DNA from: Auanema rhodensis
Taxonomy: Eukaryota > Nematoda > Chromadorea > Rhabditida > Rhabditidae
Direction: 5' to 3'
Assembly: GCA_964057225.1 (NCBI GenBank)
Contig: OZ059898.1
Coordinates: forward strand, 5,890,001-5,954,000
DNA length: 64,000 nucleotides
Positions 23,401-35,349 of the stretch are shown here, piece by piece. Within the stretch, counting starts at the first letter, position 1. Every line of letters starts with the position of its first letter. The notes beneath the pieces were generated by a model that saw only the letters and a list, made by a program, of their open reading frames with translations, was not told the DNA's origin and made no database searches. A program made the position numbers and the translations under genes.

Positions 23401-26400
23401 TGCAACGATATTTTTCTGAGAAAAGAAAAGAAGTAGTCGAATTGACCGTCAATAGTTTTGATTCATGATCAACGACATTAGCGTTACAGCTGGCAGTCAG
23501 ATTGCTCCTCAAAAAGTTTGTGAGACTGCCATGCAAAGATAATTACTTCTTTCCATTTTACCTGAAGTAATGCTACTTCTTCGGTTGCCTAGGTTGCAGT
23601 TCTGAACTTTCCCTCTCTTTCTTGTCATTATTCTTTTTCACCATCTCTGATCCTTCTTTTGAATCTTTTTGAAATTTAACGAAAAGCCTTATGAGAAATG
23701 TAATTATTTTCCTGTGGTGGTCCATTTCTACTGCATTTATGTTTTATTACTTTTTCAAGAAATCATATAAAAGTCGTATTTTTTGATGTGAAATTAATGT
23801 TCAACGATGTTGATTAGTTGTAGGTTGTGTTAAAGGTGTAAAAGAAATATTTCAAAATATTTCAAATTAAAGTATAAATTAAGAATAGAAAATGATCAAA
23901 TAAATGTAAATTGATAAATTCACTACTAAAGAAACAAGTTATAAATAAAATGTTGAAAAAAGGTCATAGTTAAGAGTAAATAATGAGCATGCTAAGTATA
24001 AACATATGACGAAGTGTAATGCTTGATTCAATTTTTCTCAAAGTTCTGTTTTACCAAAAAAAAATTGTAAGAGATGTACAAAGTGCCGTTTAATGAAATG
24101 TTTCATATGATTTACATCTAAATTGGATAAGATATTATGAAAATAATTATTTTAAAGCTTTATATACTATATGGTAACATAGAAGAGTAACGATTGCCTA
24201 GCAGGCTAACAAGCCACAGAAAGAGAATGAGAGAAATTGGAAAAGGAATGCAAAGGGATTGACACATGAATTATAGGTTTCTCTTCGTTTTCTTGTGACC
24301 AGGTAATTTTCCGGTCGATTAACCGGATGGCAATTGACAATAAGTAATGTGAAATTGCCAAAGATGATGAAGCTTGACACAGTCATTGAAGTAATGACGA
24401 TAATCATCATTTTCTCGACTAGTATATAACTATTAGATAGACAGTTATATTCAATTAATTTGATAAAGAGCTATGAAGAATATTTTATAACATATATTTA
24501 TACATAATATATAATCTTACATATTTTTTATGCACAATGTACGCTAAGCTAAAATATAAAAATTAAAGCTTATGATAGTGATGACGCAAAAAAGGAGAAC
24601 GAACGACTTTCTTGTAATGGTCATGATATAGAATAAAAATCTAAATATTTGCTTTTGGCTTCAAATTTTATCTTTTTTTCATATATTACATTCATGTATG
24701 TATATTCATTCATTGATTCATTCATACATATGTATATTATTTATAATATTTAGTATTGAACTAAAGTTGTTCGAAAAGTTTGATCAGATTGTGAATTAAA
24801 GTTCAACTACAACATGAAAAAAGGATATTTAAAAAAAGGAAAAGAAGAAAGAGCTAAAATAAAGGTATTAATAGCTTGCAAATATTATTTACTTATTTAT
24901 AAAATGCTAGAAATACATGTAAATTAATTAGATAATACCATCAGTTTAATTAGAAGATGAGGTAAAGAATATGAGCGAGATATAACAGCTATTATCTTCA
25001 TCTTTCTGAATAGAAATTAGGACTGTATTGATAATCAAATCGATCTCAATATCACATCAATCGATCTTTCATATAATAATGATAATTGGGCATAAACATC
25101 CGTCTTAGTCATATCACACATACAGTTCAATCATCATAATCGCATATACGAAAATACAGAATATTTTGTTCTCTTTTGTATTTCGAATTATAAACATTGA
25201 ATTGATTTAATGAAAATTCGGAAATTTATATCTTCAATTCAATTACATATAATCTTTTTCTTAATTCAAAGTTTCTTTTTCTGTCCGAATGTTTTGAAAT
25301 GATTAAGTCTCGTTTAAAGTTTTTTTTCAATAAAAACGAACTTGAACTGAGTCCAATGAATTACATCCAATAAAAGTTTTCGATTTTATATAATTTTTTG
25401 AGAAAATTAGAAAAGTTCTCTATATCAAAAATCTCTGTAGGATGTTGAGGTTGATAAATGGATGACACAGTTAATACTAGTGCATGATCGACAAGTTGCT
25501 TCTGTAAGAACCAAAAGATGAATCAAGAATCGTTCAATCCAATCTCGTGGTTCTTTTGTTTTCAGAAGTTACACTTCCTCAGTTATCTATTGAGTTTTGG
25601 TGAATTTAAATGAGTCACATGACTGGAAACATTGCCCATTTCCCCTCGTTCTCTCTCTCTCTCTCGAACCAATTTCTCTTTAAGTTTAGCATTTAATTTG
25701 CTATCCCTTTCCTCTCTCTATGCTTCTATTTCTCTCTCTATTTGAAGCATTCGAATTTCATGAACTTTTTAATGATATCGAAGATTAGAAGAGATTTATC
25801 AATCATTCTGGCTGAGAGCCAGTTCGGTAACAAGTTTAGAGTTTTACAGAAGATAATGATAGAATGGGATAGTACAAGTTGAAAAGCTAGAAACAACAAT
25901 TCGTTTTGCAAAACAAAAAATAATTTTTTTATATATTATAGAAGCAGCTTGCTCTTTAAGCTTATAACAACGTCTATACTATAGAAAACGACATATAAAC
26001 TGTAACAAATGCAGAAGGATGATGAAGCTATAAAAAATCAAAATGTATCCTGTTTATTTTCTTTTATAAAAGGAAATCTTTCTTTCCTTTCTCTGAAAGG
26101 ATTTCAAAGAGGTAGATAATTTGAGGAATGGGATAAAAAAGAGGAGAGATATAGAGAGAAAGGGGGAGAAAAAAAAGAGAAAGGGACGAGGTGAAGAAAG
26201 GACCAATGCAAGGAAAATAGTTCGTAAGAGAAATGAAGATATAATTCTATTTGTATTATGATGTACTTGTTTTGCCTATTTACAAAAGATTCTCTCTGAA
26301 CTAGTTCTGTCCACATGTGTTCATATTCAGATATGTAGACGATGAGGCCGAGAAACAGGCACAGAAATAGACAACCGTAAATGAACTGACTTAAGAGGAA

Positions 26401-29400
26401 GAAACTTTAAATGGGAAAGTTCTGCAGATGTAACATCTGGCCATACATCATAAAAATGAAGTTTAAAAAGATTATATTCTAATCTTGGTGATTCTTTTTA
26501 TGGTTTTTTATGCATGCTTCACTATCAATGAGACCATGAGATTTATGCAACCCTGAGAAAGACTTATATCTTACAGTATTAGCGAAACAATGGCCTTTAA
26601 AAGAATATCTGAGCAAATTGTTTTATTGGCAATAAGTAGTGGTATAGAGGTTTACTAACCTTAATAGCTAGCAAATTGGTCTATTAAAAACATCTTTTTG
26701 ATGTTAAACAAGCCGATCTCATGAGGTTAAATAAGCTGTTCGAAATATTCGAAAGAATGATCTGAACTGAATAAAAAAATAAAAAGAAAGATAGAGAGAG
26801 GAGGATCGGTGAGATATATATGAATATATGTATGAAGAGGTAGACGAATCACGTGAAACAGGCTCTTAGTGGAGAGAGTAGTGCACAAAATTGAGAAAGT
26901 GTTTCTAATATTAGTGTAACTGCATAAATATGCCAAAAATAATTTATTATAAAATCTATATGTTAATAAATAATCAAACAGCTATATTTGAGGTTGAAAA
27001 TCATTTTTAAATTATAAACTGAATATTTAATTTCTTAATAATATTAGTAATAATTTAAAATTCAAAAACTGATGACACAAAAGACAAAGAGAAATTTCAC
27101 TTGAACAGCATCTCTGTTATCAGCCATAAATGGCAGAAAATCGAGATACTATTCCACGATCATCGGCATCGTCCTCACGATCATCGTTTCTATGATGATG
27201 ATGAAGCACATTAGAACTCGTTTTACTTTGGTTCATCATACACCGATGATTCAATCGTATGTGAATAGACCCTCAGGGGGAATGAATACTAGTTATCAAA
27301 TTATTGAACTGTGTTATGCTGCGCAAACAAAATGGCGTTTTGAAGATTAAAAACTTTGTGCGATTGAAGTTAATAATTCTAACGAATTGGAGAATATATT
27401 TTACAAATAATTTATGCTTGGGTCATATTATATGAAAATTAGCTGAGTTGCAAGTAGAGGCCAAATCATTGATGCACGATATTTCTTAAATAAGACAGGA
27501 ATGCTATTAAGAAAGCTGAAGGATAATCATATGCAGGCATAAATTTATCGCTATTTGTGAGATTGACGGGAGCCTTCAACGAATCAAAGAGGACTTTAGT
27601 GATACGAAATAGATTGACGGAATAATAGAGAGTAATGGAAAGACAATAGACAACGGCAAACCGGAAGTTATGTTGTGGTGTCGCCTTCTGGATTCTGTGA
27701 GCGACGCCAACGGACAGCCACCAGGCCAGGCCGTTATCGTCCTCGTTGTCGACGACGACAACGGAGCTACACAACCGGAACAAGAGGGGCAGACATAAGA
27801 AAGAATGTGTCCTGAGGGCAAATAATTGTTTTTGTTCGTCCAGAATGTGTGTGATGTAGAAGACAGTTGAGCAGCTTGAGATCAATACAATCGGAACAAT
27901 GTGGTGTTTTTTTGGTCGTTTCTTATGTAAAACGAAACTCCATCTGATTCAAACAGTCGTCCTACGCAACGTTTTAATGCTGCACACGTCCATAGCTCTC
28001 TATAACTCGACATATTCCAGTCATATAAAACTGGATCAACTTCACGTCTATTCAACAGAAAAACTAATAATATATGAAACTCAACCGTAATCAACGGAAT
28101 AATTAGCAATTGTGTTAGGGGGCAATTAACTTGAAACATCTTATGGTTACCGTGCGATCTATGTAGTGTTGAATACTCTATTCATCCAAAATACTTATTC
28201 TCATGTTTGACCAAATATGATACTATGAAGAATAGACGGAAAAAAGGTAAAAACATACAATAGAATCTTAAGACAGTGATTGATTTGTTTGATATATGAA
28301 AGACAGGAGCAAAATGGTTCTAACTCTATTCAGATGCATTTCAATATAAACTGGTAATGTTTATGAAGTCTGAACTTTGACTTATTAACCAGTTCTAAAT
28401 GATGAAAACCATAATCGGTTCGAAAAATGCAGTTTAAAGGATCAGAAAAATTGTTTCTATAGAAATGCAACGTTTCCCGTGAAACCATCTTTTTTTTCAA
28501 AAAAAATATAATAGATTATTCTATGTATTAGTTGAAAATGATCAGGAATTATTTTTCCATTTCCGATATACTTTAAAATCAAAATACGAGTATAATCACA
28601 ATTTCCTTATTAGTTTCCATGATTTTTTAAATTTTCAATTTTGTTTTCAGCTCTGGGCTTTTCGTTGATCAATTCTCAGCACTTGGACACTCTTTTTGAA
28701 AATGATCGCCATTTTTCACACTTGGCCGATTTCGAACGAGAAATGGCATTTCGGACTGAAATGGTAACATATTTCTTATAGATAAAACATTATATTATAT
28801 TCATATATCAATATAGGGCTTATATTTCTCTTATTACAAAACCATTGTAAAAGCAGCATCGTTTGGTGAAGGTTTATATGCTATTACTCATGATAATGTG
28901 ACTGAATATGGTCATACTATAAACACATTGAAAAGATTTAACTTATATCCCGAGGTATATATCATATAGCTAAAAACGTTAGTTATGTATTTCTATGAAG
29001 GTCGTTCTCTCGTTTTTGTACCGCCAATTCAAGTACTTAGCTAAAACTTATGAATGGAAGGTCGAGAACTGTTGGCAAGTAAATCGAGGAGTTGATCTTC
29101 CTCCAGTTGAAGGATGTGAAGGTTGACAAGCATTACATTGAAGAAAAAACTTTTTTTTTGATTTTTAGGAATTGGAAATCTTCATTATTTTTATATTGAA
29201 AACGTTTTTGCTCTCGCTGGAACTGTTGCTGGTTGGCTATTCTTATTAGGAGTTCTTTTAAGGTTCTATTTCCTGTTAATTTAATTTAATTATGTTTTTT
29301 AGTGATTCCATTTTTGGAGGATTAATCACTGTTGCTAGCTTCTTCTTCAATCATGGAGAAGCCACACGTGTTCAATGGACTCCACCACTTCGGGAGTCTT

Positions 29401-31448
29401 TCGGATTTCCGTTGATTATTGCCCAAGTTACAATGGTCACTTATATTTTGAAGTGTGTAATACTGACAGCAAAAAATCTAATAACTATTTCATATCAATT
29501 AATTAATTATAATATTTTAGATCAAGACAAGTTGGTGTAATTTGGCCAATTTTAATGAGCATTTGTACTGTGGGATCTATGTTATTTTGGCAATTTTCTC
29601 AATTTGCTTTCTTTACTCAAATCGGATCATTGTTCATTGTATATGTTTTCGACTTCATTCAACTGGACACCATGAAGACCATCTTGAAGAGTCATTTGGT
29701 ATCTTTTTCTAAATAACTATTTACATATTTTATTATTTAGGTATCATTCATCTGCTCTTTTATTCTATTATTTGGTAATGAAATGCTTTTAACTGCATTC
29801 TATTTCCCAAGTATTTTATCTTTAATGGTATGTTGTAAAGGAAAAAAAATTACAGAACATATTCTTATATTCTAGTTGATTGTGATACTTGAGCCTTTAC
29901 TCAATCGTTTAACATTCCGGCCTTTATATGTTTTACTATCTACATGTATTTTCATAGGGACTGCAATAGGATTAAAATTAGTAATTGCTTCAACTTTACA
30001 AGTTGAAGATGATGTAAAGTTTATTTTAAAATTTTCTTAATTTTATAAATATGTTTTCAGGCTCATATTATTGATATTCTTCGTTCAAAATTCAGTGATT
30101 ACAGTAATTTCCATACCAGACTTTACACCTGCTCAGCTGAATTTGATTTCATAAAAACTGAGGTATAACAAAATTAAATTAATAAAACAATTAATTATTG
30201 CAATTATTATTTAGACACTTCAAAAACTTTTCATGTCTGTGCTACTTCCATCTGCTGCAATTGGAAGTTTAATCTTTGTTCTATACTTCCTGGTCACCGA
30301 ATATAAATCACTCCTTTGGCGTGATGTAAATAGTAAGGGAAAACAATATTCTGAGGTTTACTTTTCAAGTTGTTATCAAGATTCAAAATTAAAATTTCAG
30401 ATATTTTATAATTTAGTTCAATTAGCTTGTTACACAGTAATGGCCGTTCTCATTATGCGCCTTAAGTTGTTCTTTACACCTCATCTCTGTATATTGACTG
30501 CAGTACTTGCCAATCATAAGGTTAATATATATTATACATTCTTTTTTCTTCAACTTTAGCTTTTTCAGATGATTCAAAATTTTATTTCAATGCGCATAAA
30601 TAGATTGTATTCAACTGCTTTTATTATACTTTTGATTTCGTCAATGGCTTTTGAAGGTAGTCTTATATAAATAGCAATTTATACAATAAAACATGTACAC
30701 CTTTTTCCAATTCAGGTCGAAAAAATTTGGAAAAACAACTAGCTATTCGTGGAGAATTTAGTAATCCTGACCAGGAGCTACTTTTCAATTGGATTATAGA
30801 GAATACTAAGCCAGGTGAATTTTTAAATCTCAAATTTTACTCACGAGTATGTGTTTACTTATGATTCAATGGTATATATAATATTATATTATATTATATT
30901 CAAAAACAAAAATACATTTAATCATATGACTGAATTATATGATTTTCAGATGCTGTTTTCGCTGGAACTATGCCCGTCATGGCAAATGTAAAACTTTCAA
31001 CTGAACGTCCAATTGTTAATCATCCTCATTACGAAGATGTTGGCATTAGGTAGAATCTGAATTCACCAAGAAAAAAATATGGAACTATGTTATTTATAGA
31101 AATCGAACAATCAATGTTTACTCCGTGTTTAGTAAAAAACCACTCACAGAAGTACATAAGACATTAAAAGATATGGGAGTTAATTATTTCATTTTCCAAC
31201 TTTTCAATTGTGCTCCAGATGCAAATAGGTGAAATATTGACTAAAATTATAAATATTTTAATTTATATTACTTCAGGCCATATTGTGCTTATAGAGGAAT
31301 GTGGGATGAACATGATCCAAAGAATATAGGAAGAACTTCAAATTGTGATTTATATCATCAAGCAGTTCATACACATAATGATAACCTTATCAAACCGTTT
31401 TCAATTGCCTACACTCATCGTGGTAATTACATAGTATTGAAAGTTTGA
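20417..31448 (+). CDS. dpy-19: DPY-19 C-mannosyltransferase
   Basis: DPY-19 is a multi-pass ER membrane enzyme that transfers mannose to the first Trp of WxxW motifs in thrombospondin-type repeats, using dolichol-phosphate-mannose. In C. elegans this is needed for Q neuroblast migration. Exon 1 (20417-20528) encodes a basic/polar cytosolic start and the first half of TM1. Exon 2 starts at 28651 and completes TM1 in phase (...[14 protein letters not shown]). The family hallmark [18 protein letters not shown] follows and is the expected active-site region, with the acidic residue present. About 13 further short exons encode many hydrophobic segments (for example [38 protein letters not shown]). 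The lumenal C-terminal domain has [21 protein letters not shown] and [20 protein letters not shown]. The stop is TGA 31446-31448. ATG 20417 is one base behind a tttttag acceptor, so the mRNA is probably trans-spliced. Intron 1 is 8,122 bp and hosts another gene. The other introns are mostly 40-60 nt, up to about 120. Confidence 0.94.
21216..22662 (-). CDS. Secreted protein of unknown family, nested in dpy-19 intron 1
   Basis: Seven exons join in phase on the strand opposite dpy-19: 22662-22291, 22250-22137, 22060-21957, 21886-21795, 21712-21573, 21498-21386 and 21339-21216. They total 353 codons with the stop TGA. The chosen start gives an excellent signal peptide ([16 protein letters not shown]). 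An upstream in-frame ATG at 22743 was rejected because a TTTTTCAG acceptor lies between the two, which fits trans-splicing. The first 60 mature residues are Thr/Ser-rich and probably O-glycosylated. Later parts look helical and charged (for example [38 protein letters not shown]). A small cysteine group occurs around residues 230-275 ([13 protein letters not shown] ... ENCEL). Potential N-glycosylation sites include NLS, NDT, NNT, NAS and NVS. I do not recognise the family. The last exon could alternatively splice at GTAAGC near 21238. The structure is well supported; the function is unknown. Confidence 0.76.
24198..24410 (-). CDS. Possible small secreted peptide precursor (unsupported)
   Basis: The 70-codon frame begins with a hydrophobic leader ([20 protein letters not shown]...IVNC). 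A tetrabasic RKRR then precedes a short segment [12 protein letters not shown]. The frame ends in FCGLLAC. Signal, basic cleavage site and small Cys-containing product form the layout of a neuropeptide or peptide-hormone precursor. However, there are no introns I can prove, no known relative, and a short AT-rich frame can do this by chance. Confidence 0.27.
   Translation of the reverse strand: MMIIVITSMTVSSFIIFGNFTLLIVNCHPVNRPENYLVTRKRRETYNSCVNPFAFLFQFLSFSFCGLLAC
27466..28139 (-). other. GC-rich island with two abutting open frames, nature unresolved
   Basis: This patch inside dpy-19 intron 1 is clearly richer in G and C than its surroundings. Two minus-strand frames abut (28139-27882 and 27885-27466; 85 and 139 codons). 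The second lacks an ATG near its start, and frames on the other strand are partly open too. A perfect 8-bp GC stem, cgttgtcg-acga-cgacaacg, lies at 27744-27763. It may be a regulatory element, a non-coding RNA or a decayed gene; I cannot decide. Confidence 0.3.
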
Positions 31449-31738
31449 TTTATGAATTAGGTATTTAAATAATAGCACCTCAATCTTTTGAATAACTCAG
31501 CTCAGCTTCATAATTATGAATTCTAGTAGCAATTTATTAGTGTTCATGAAATTTCTATACAAACTCAGTATAATCGCTAATTAATTTATTTTTAATATTT
31601 CGTTCTGTATATCCTGTTTTATCTCTTCATTTCTAGCTTTTTCAGAAAAATTGGGTATAGATTCTGGTTACTGCATAATGTATAGCATAAAATAATTTGT
31701 TTCTCATTCTGAACATTTTTTTGAATAAATAAAATCTT

Positions 31739-34700
31739 TTATGAAATACTTTTCAATTTTTCCTCAAACTCTTTACATTTCTCTACTAAAACATTGGTTG
31801 TTGCTGCTGCAATTTGTCGATCTTGTCCAGACAAATCAGTATTTTCGGCTTGGCTCACAGTCCACTCTAACCATGATTGTAATCTTTCTCCAAAAATGTC
31901 AATAAAGACCTGATAAAAGAAAAATGAACTAATTAAATTAACAGATACAAAACATTTAAAGGAACCGCAGTAGCAATTGAATAATAGCAAAACATCACTG
32001 ATCCTCTAATGAATGACTCATCATGATATCGTAACGGACTTATAATTTGCTCGAGTGAACTGTAATTAGTTAAATTAAATTCTTGAAACATATCAATTCG
32101 TTAAACCATGATATCTTAACTATACTAGGAGAACTAGAAGCTAGTTGAACTATTTCACCAGCAGTGTACAACACACGAGATAAAAAAGGTGCATCTTTGC
32201 CCTAAATTATCTGACATATCTACTTTCAACTGAGTATGCAAACTTTTAATTGCAAATGCTCCTCTCCCGTTCCTCTAACAAGAGGATAGAAGAAGGAAGA
32301 AACAACCGGAGCGAATTTACTCGATTTCGTTGGAGCAGCCTGCTTTTTCTTGCCGAAATATCTTGTTTTTGATTTGATTCTCTCATCTACTACAACCTTC
32401 CAATCTACTTTTTGCTAGAACAGAACTTAAAATTAATGAGCACAAGTTTTTAAGAACTTGAGAATATAAAACAGGGTCAACATTTTTCATCTCACTGTCC
32501 ATATTCGATAACTCTTTACACGCACATAAAATCGAATCCAGTATGAGATACCTAAAAGAGAAAATTAAAAAAAACAGCATATAATTCAAACCTATGATAA
32601 AAAGCACAACTTTTTGAATACATGAGATCGCACGTAGCAGGAGCTAACTCTGGCATTACTACCAAACAGGAAACCAAACAAGATTGGCGTGTTTTCTGAA
32701 ATAGATCATATATAATTCATTTATGAAAAGACCTCTTACTTCAAAATCTTTTGTAGTGAATCGATCAATCATGAAGATAAGCTTGCCAGCAAGAGTAGGA
32801 GCTACATCACGAAAACCTACAGCGTTTTTACGTATAAGATCATTCAATGAATAAAAGGCCGCTTCGAAAACCTAAATGACCAAAATTGAGAAGATAAAAT
32901 AATCAGTATCACCTCATATTTCTCTTTTTCGTCTAATTGATCAATACAATCTCTGATATATCGTGGAGCAATCGCTTTTTTCTCCGGCTCATCTCCACAT
33001 TTCAACTATAACACATAACTATTTTGTAGGCTTGAAGTTTTTATCGACCTTTTCAAAATCTTTTTCGGCTTCCGGAATACTGTAACCCGAGAAATCTTCT
33101 TCTTCGTCATCACTATCTAACAAAACTGGTGAGACTGTTTTTTCATTACTAATAATATCAGGAACCATAATGGAAGTCTCTATGTTTTCTTTAAGATATT
33201 CACCATTGATTATTCTAAAATAAAGCGGAAATTTAAGAAAAGAAAAACTGATACCTTTTCATTTCATTTAGCCACTTATCTTCTTCAAAATCAAATTTCA
33301 AAGGTTCATCAGTACATTTAAGAAAAGAACAACAGTACTCTCCAACGAACATTCCAGATTGTCGAATGCACATATCTAAGTTATTATTGTTCGTGAAATG
33401 CTGTTGAAGCCATACCTGGTGAAGACAGTCGTTCTTGAACCCCTTGAATTATGACAGGAAACAACTTATTACTTAACTCAGATTCAATCTTTTCTTCACT
33501 AAAATGAAGCGATATTAAGATTCTAGATAAGAAGAAACCTTAGTAGTTTACTAAACTCAAGTACCGATCGAGTTAAGTATTTCTGCTGTTCTAACGGTAA
33601 ACTGCGGATAGTTGAAACATCTGACCATGTTGTTAATATTGCCTGAAGATTCGTAATTATATATATGCGTATTTATTCTACCATGTATGTTTGAAGGAAC
33701 ATATCGTCTCCTCCGTTTTGCAATATATATGAAGCTAATATCAATGGAACGTTATCCGGACAAACTCTTTGTAACAGCATTCGAGTACAACATACTCGCT
33801 GCAAAGATTTCATTCGTTTTATACTGTATCCAAAGCAGCACTAAAACGTGATTTTAAGATGTATGAAACACAAAATTCGTCTACCATTAAAGTCTCTTTC
33901 GTATCCGCAGCAAGAATAATTGAAGAAACAAAAGATTCAAATTCTCTAATGCCATTAGTGTCATCAGTCATTATTCTTTCAACAATTCTTCGTCCTATAG
34001 GATCGGAACCATAGTTAGTACATATCCAGTTCAGAAAGTAGGATAAAAAGTTGTTTCCCTGCTAACATATTAAGTTATCGTATCTACTATTATCATACCA
34101 TGTAAGAGAGATTCCTGCTTCTAGAAACGAGAGCTGAGACGATTCTCATATTAACATCACGACTGGACCCTACTTCATCTCGTGCAAATTTAATGCTTGA
34201 ACATAAAGCTGACATAATATGGCTCTAGAAAATAACCAGATCATACTCCAACATTGAAACTCAGCTAACCTCTAGATCTTTTATCCATAATTGAAATTTG
34301 TCTAGTGGTACTTGAAGTTTTACACCACAGTTTGATACTCGGTCGCGTAAACAAATTAAAGCATGCACTAAATCAGAATATGTTTGAGCCGCAATTTCTA
34401 AATAGAATGTAAGCACAACAAAAGCTCTAAACATTGTACCATCGTTTAAGGGTAACTTTACTGAAGCCTTGAAAATGTGCTCAAGCTGGTCGCCTAGGAA
34501 TGTTATTAAAATCGCGATAAGGTCAGAAGTAATCTGCTCAGAGTTAAGAGTAATTGAAAGTGCTATTATAGCATGGACAGGAGATCCTTTAGTAAAAATT
34601 CTAGTTAAAACACTAGTTGCCTAAACAGTTCATTTAGAAAGAAGAATTGTAGTTGGAAACCTCTCGCGAAGTCAATAAACGAAACAATTTTTTCGTATTC

Positions 34701-34880
34701 TGAAGAATTGCTTGAAACAAGAACCTTGAACAAGCAGGAGACTCATCGATTTCCTATAGAAATATTTTAGTTATAGTTAAATATTTTTTTTAGGATACGT
34801 ACTTTTAAGCAATCTATTAGAACAACATTAAGAGTCTGGCGCTCCTGTGCTTCATTTAAACGCCGAGCGATATCGCACAT
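31739..34880 (-). CDS. clk-2: CLK-2/TEL2 checkpoint protein (TTT complex)
   Basis: CLK-2/TELO2 is the core of the TEL2-TTI1-TTI2 complex. With HSP90 it matures the PIKK kinases (ATM, ATR, mTOR, SMG1). C. elegans mutants show slow development and checkpoint defects (family knowledge). The minus-strand exons start at ATG 34880 (MCDIARRLNEAQERQTLN) and end at TAA 31741-31739 (EEKLKSIS). The N-terminal two-thirds are alpha-helical repeats. An acidic linker (VLLDSDDEEEDFSGYSIPE) follows. The diagnostic C-terminal block is APRYIRDCIDQLDEKEKYE, then VGFRDVAPTLAGKLIFMID and RYLILDSILCACKELSNMD, matching the conserved 'YxRDCxxxL' and 'LDxLxxAxxELS' signatures of TELO2. It has many short introns. It is convergent with dpy-19, with 290 bp between the stop codons. 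It is divergent from the AKAP17A-like gene, with 469 bp between the start codons. Exon borders in the middle were read by eye and may be off by a few bases. Confidence 0.9.
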
Positions 34881-35349
34881 TTCTTATTTTCCATTAACTA
34901 ATAATGAAATATTCTACTATTTAGATCTTGAAAAGAATGTAACAATGAGAGAATATAACATCGGAATCAAGTTCGTATTATATGGGAAATGCAACCGTTC
35001 TGTTCGACAGTTTAAAATAAAATGAAAACAATTGAAGTAGTTTTTACCCGCTTTTCTTCTTATTTAATAAATTCTTACATCTAGGTATGGCTAACTCGCA
35101 TGTTCAGTTTTGTTTCAAATGAGAAGTAATAACTATTTAATTAACAAATTTCCAAAAAATATTAAATTTTCAAAAGTGTACGTAATAAAGTTCCCTTTTC
35201 AAAGTTCGCTTTACCAACCTCAAGATGTGAGTTAGTAGTAGTGCCAACGTCTTATGCTAATTCAAAAATATATTTTCGGCTTTAGAACGAAAAGACTCGT
35301 AGTAAAGAATAAGCACATTTTGAACGTTTTTTAACTTTGTTTTAATGAT
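34881..35349. promoter_or_regulatory. Divergent promoter between clk-2 and the AKAP17A-like gene
   Basis: The interval holds no open frame of note and separates two outward-reading start codons, so it must contain both 5' control regions. Neither side shows a TATA box at a convincing position, as usual for housekeeping genes. Confidence 0.6.

Larger units (their letters stand above)
22663..28650. other. Remainder of dpy-19 intron 1
   Basis: This is the intronic space downstream of the dpy-19 first exon and upstream of the nested gene. It contains the nested gene's promoter region (22.7-23.0 kb, with a motif shared with 17835-17854) and an 8-bp-stem hairpin at 23491-23531 (tggcagtc ... gactgcca). 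It also has a possible small minus-strand peptide gene (24198-24410) and purine-rich stretches at 23.3 and 26.1 kb. A GC-rich island lies at 27.47-28.14 kb. Apart from the low-confidence peptide frame I can support no further gene. Confidence 0.5.

Noticed and set aside
28288-28302. TGAAAGACA resembling the miR-71 seed
   Set aside because: No complementary arm within 100 bp on either side.
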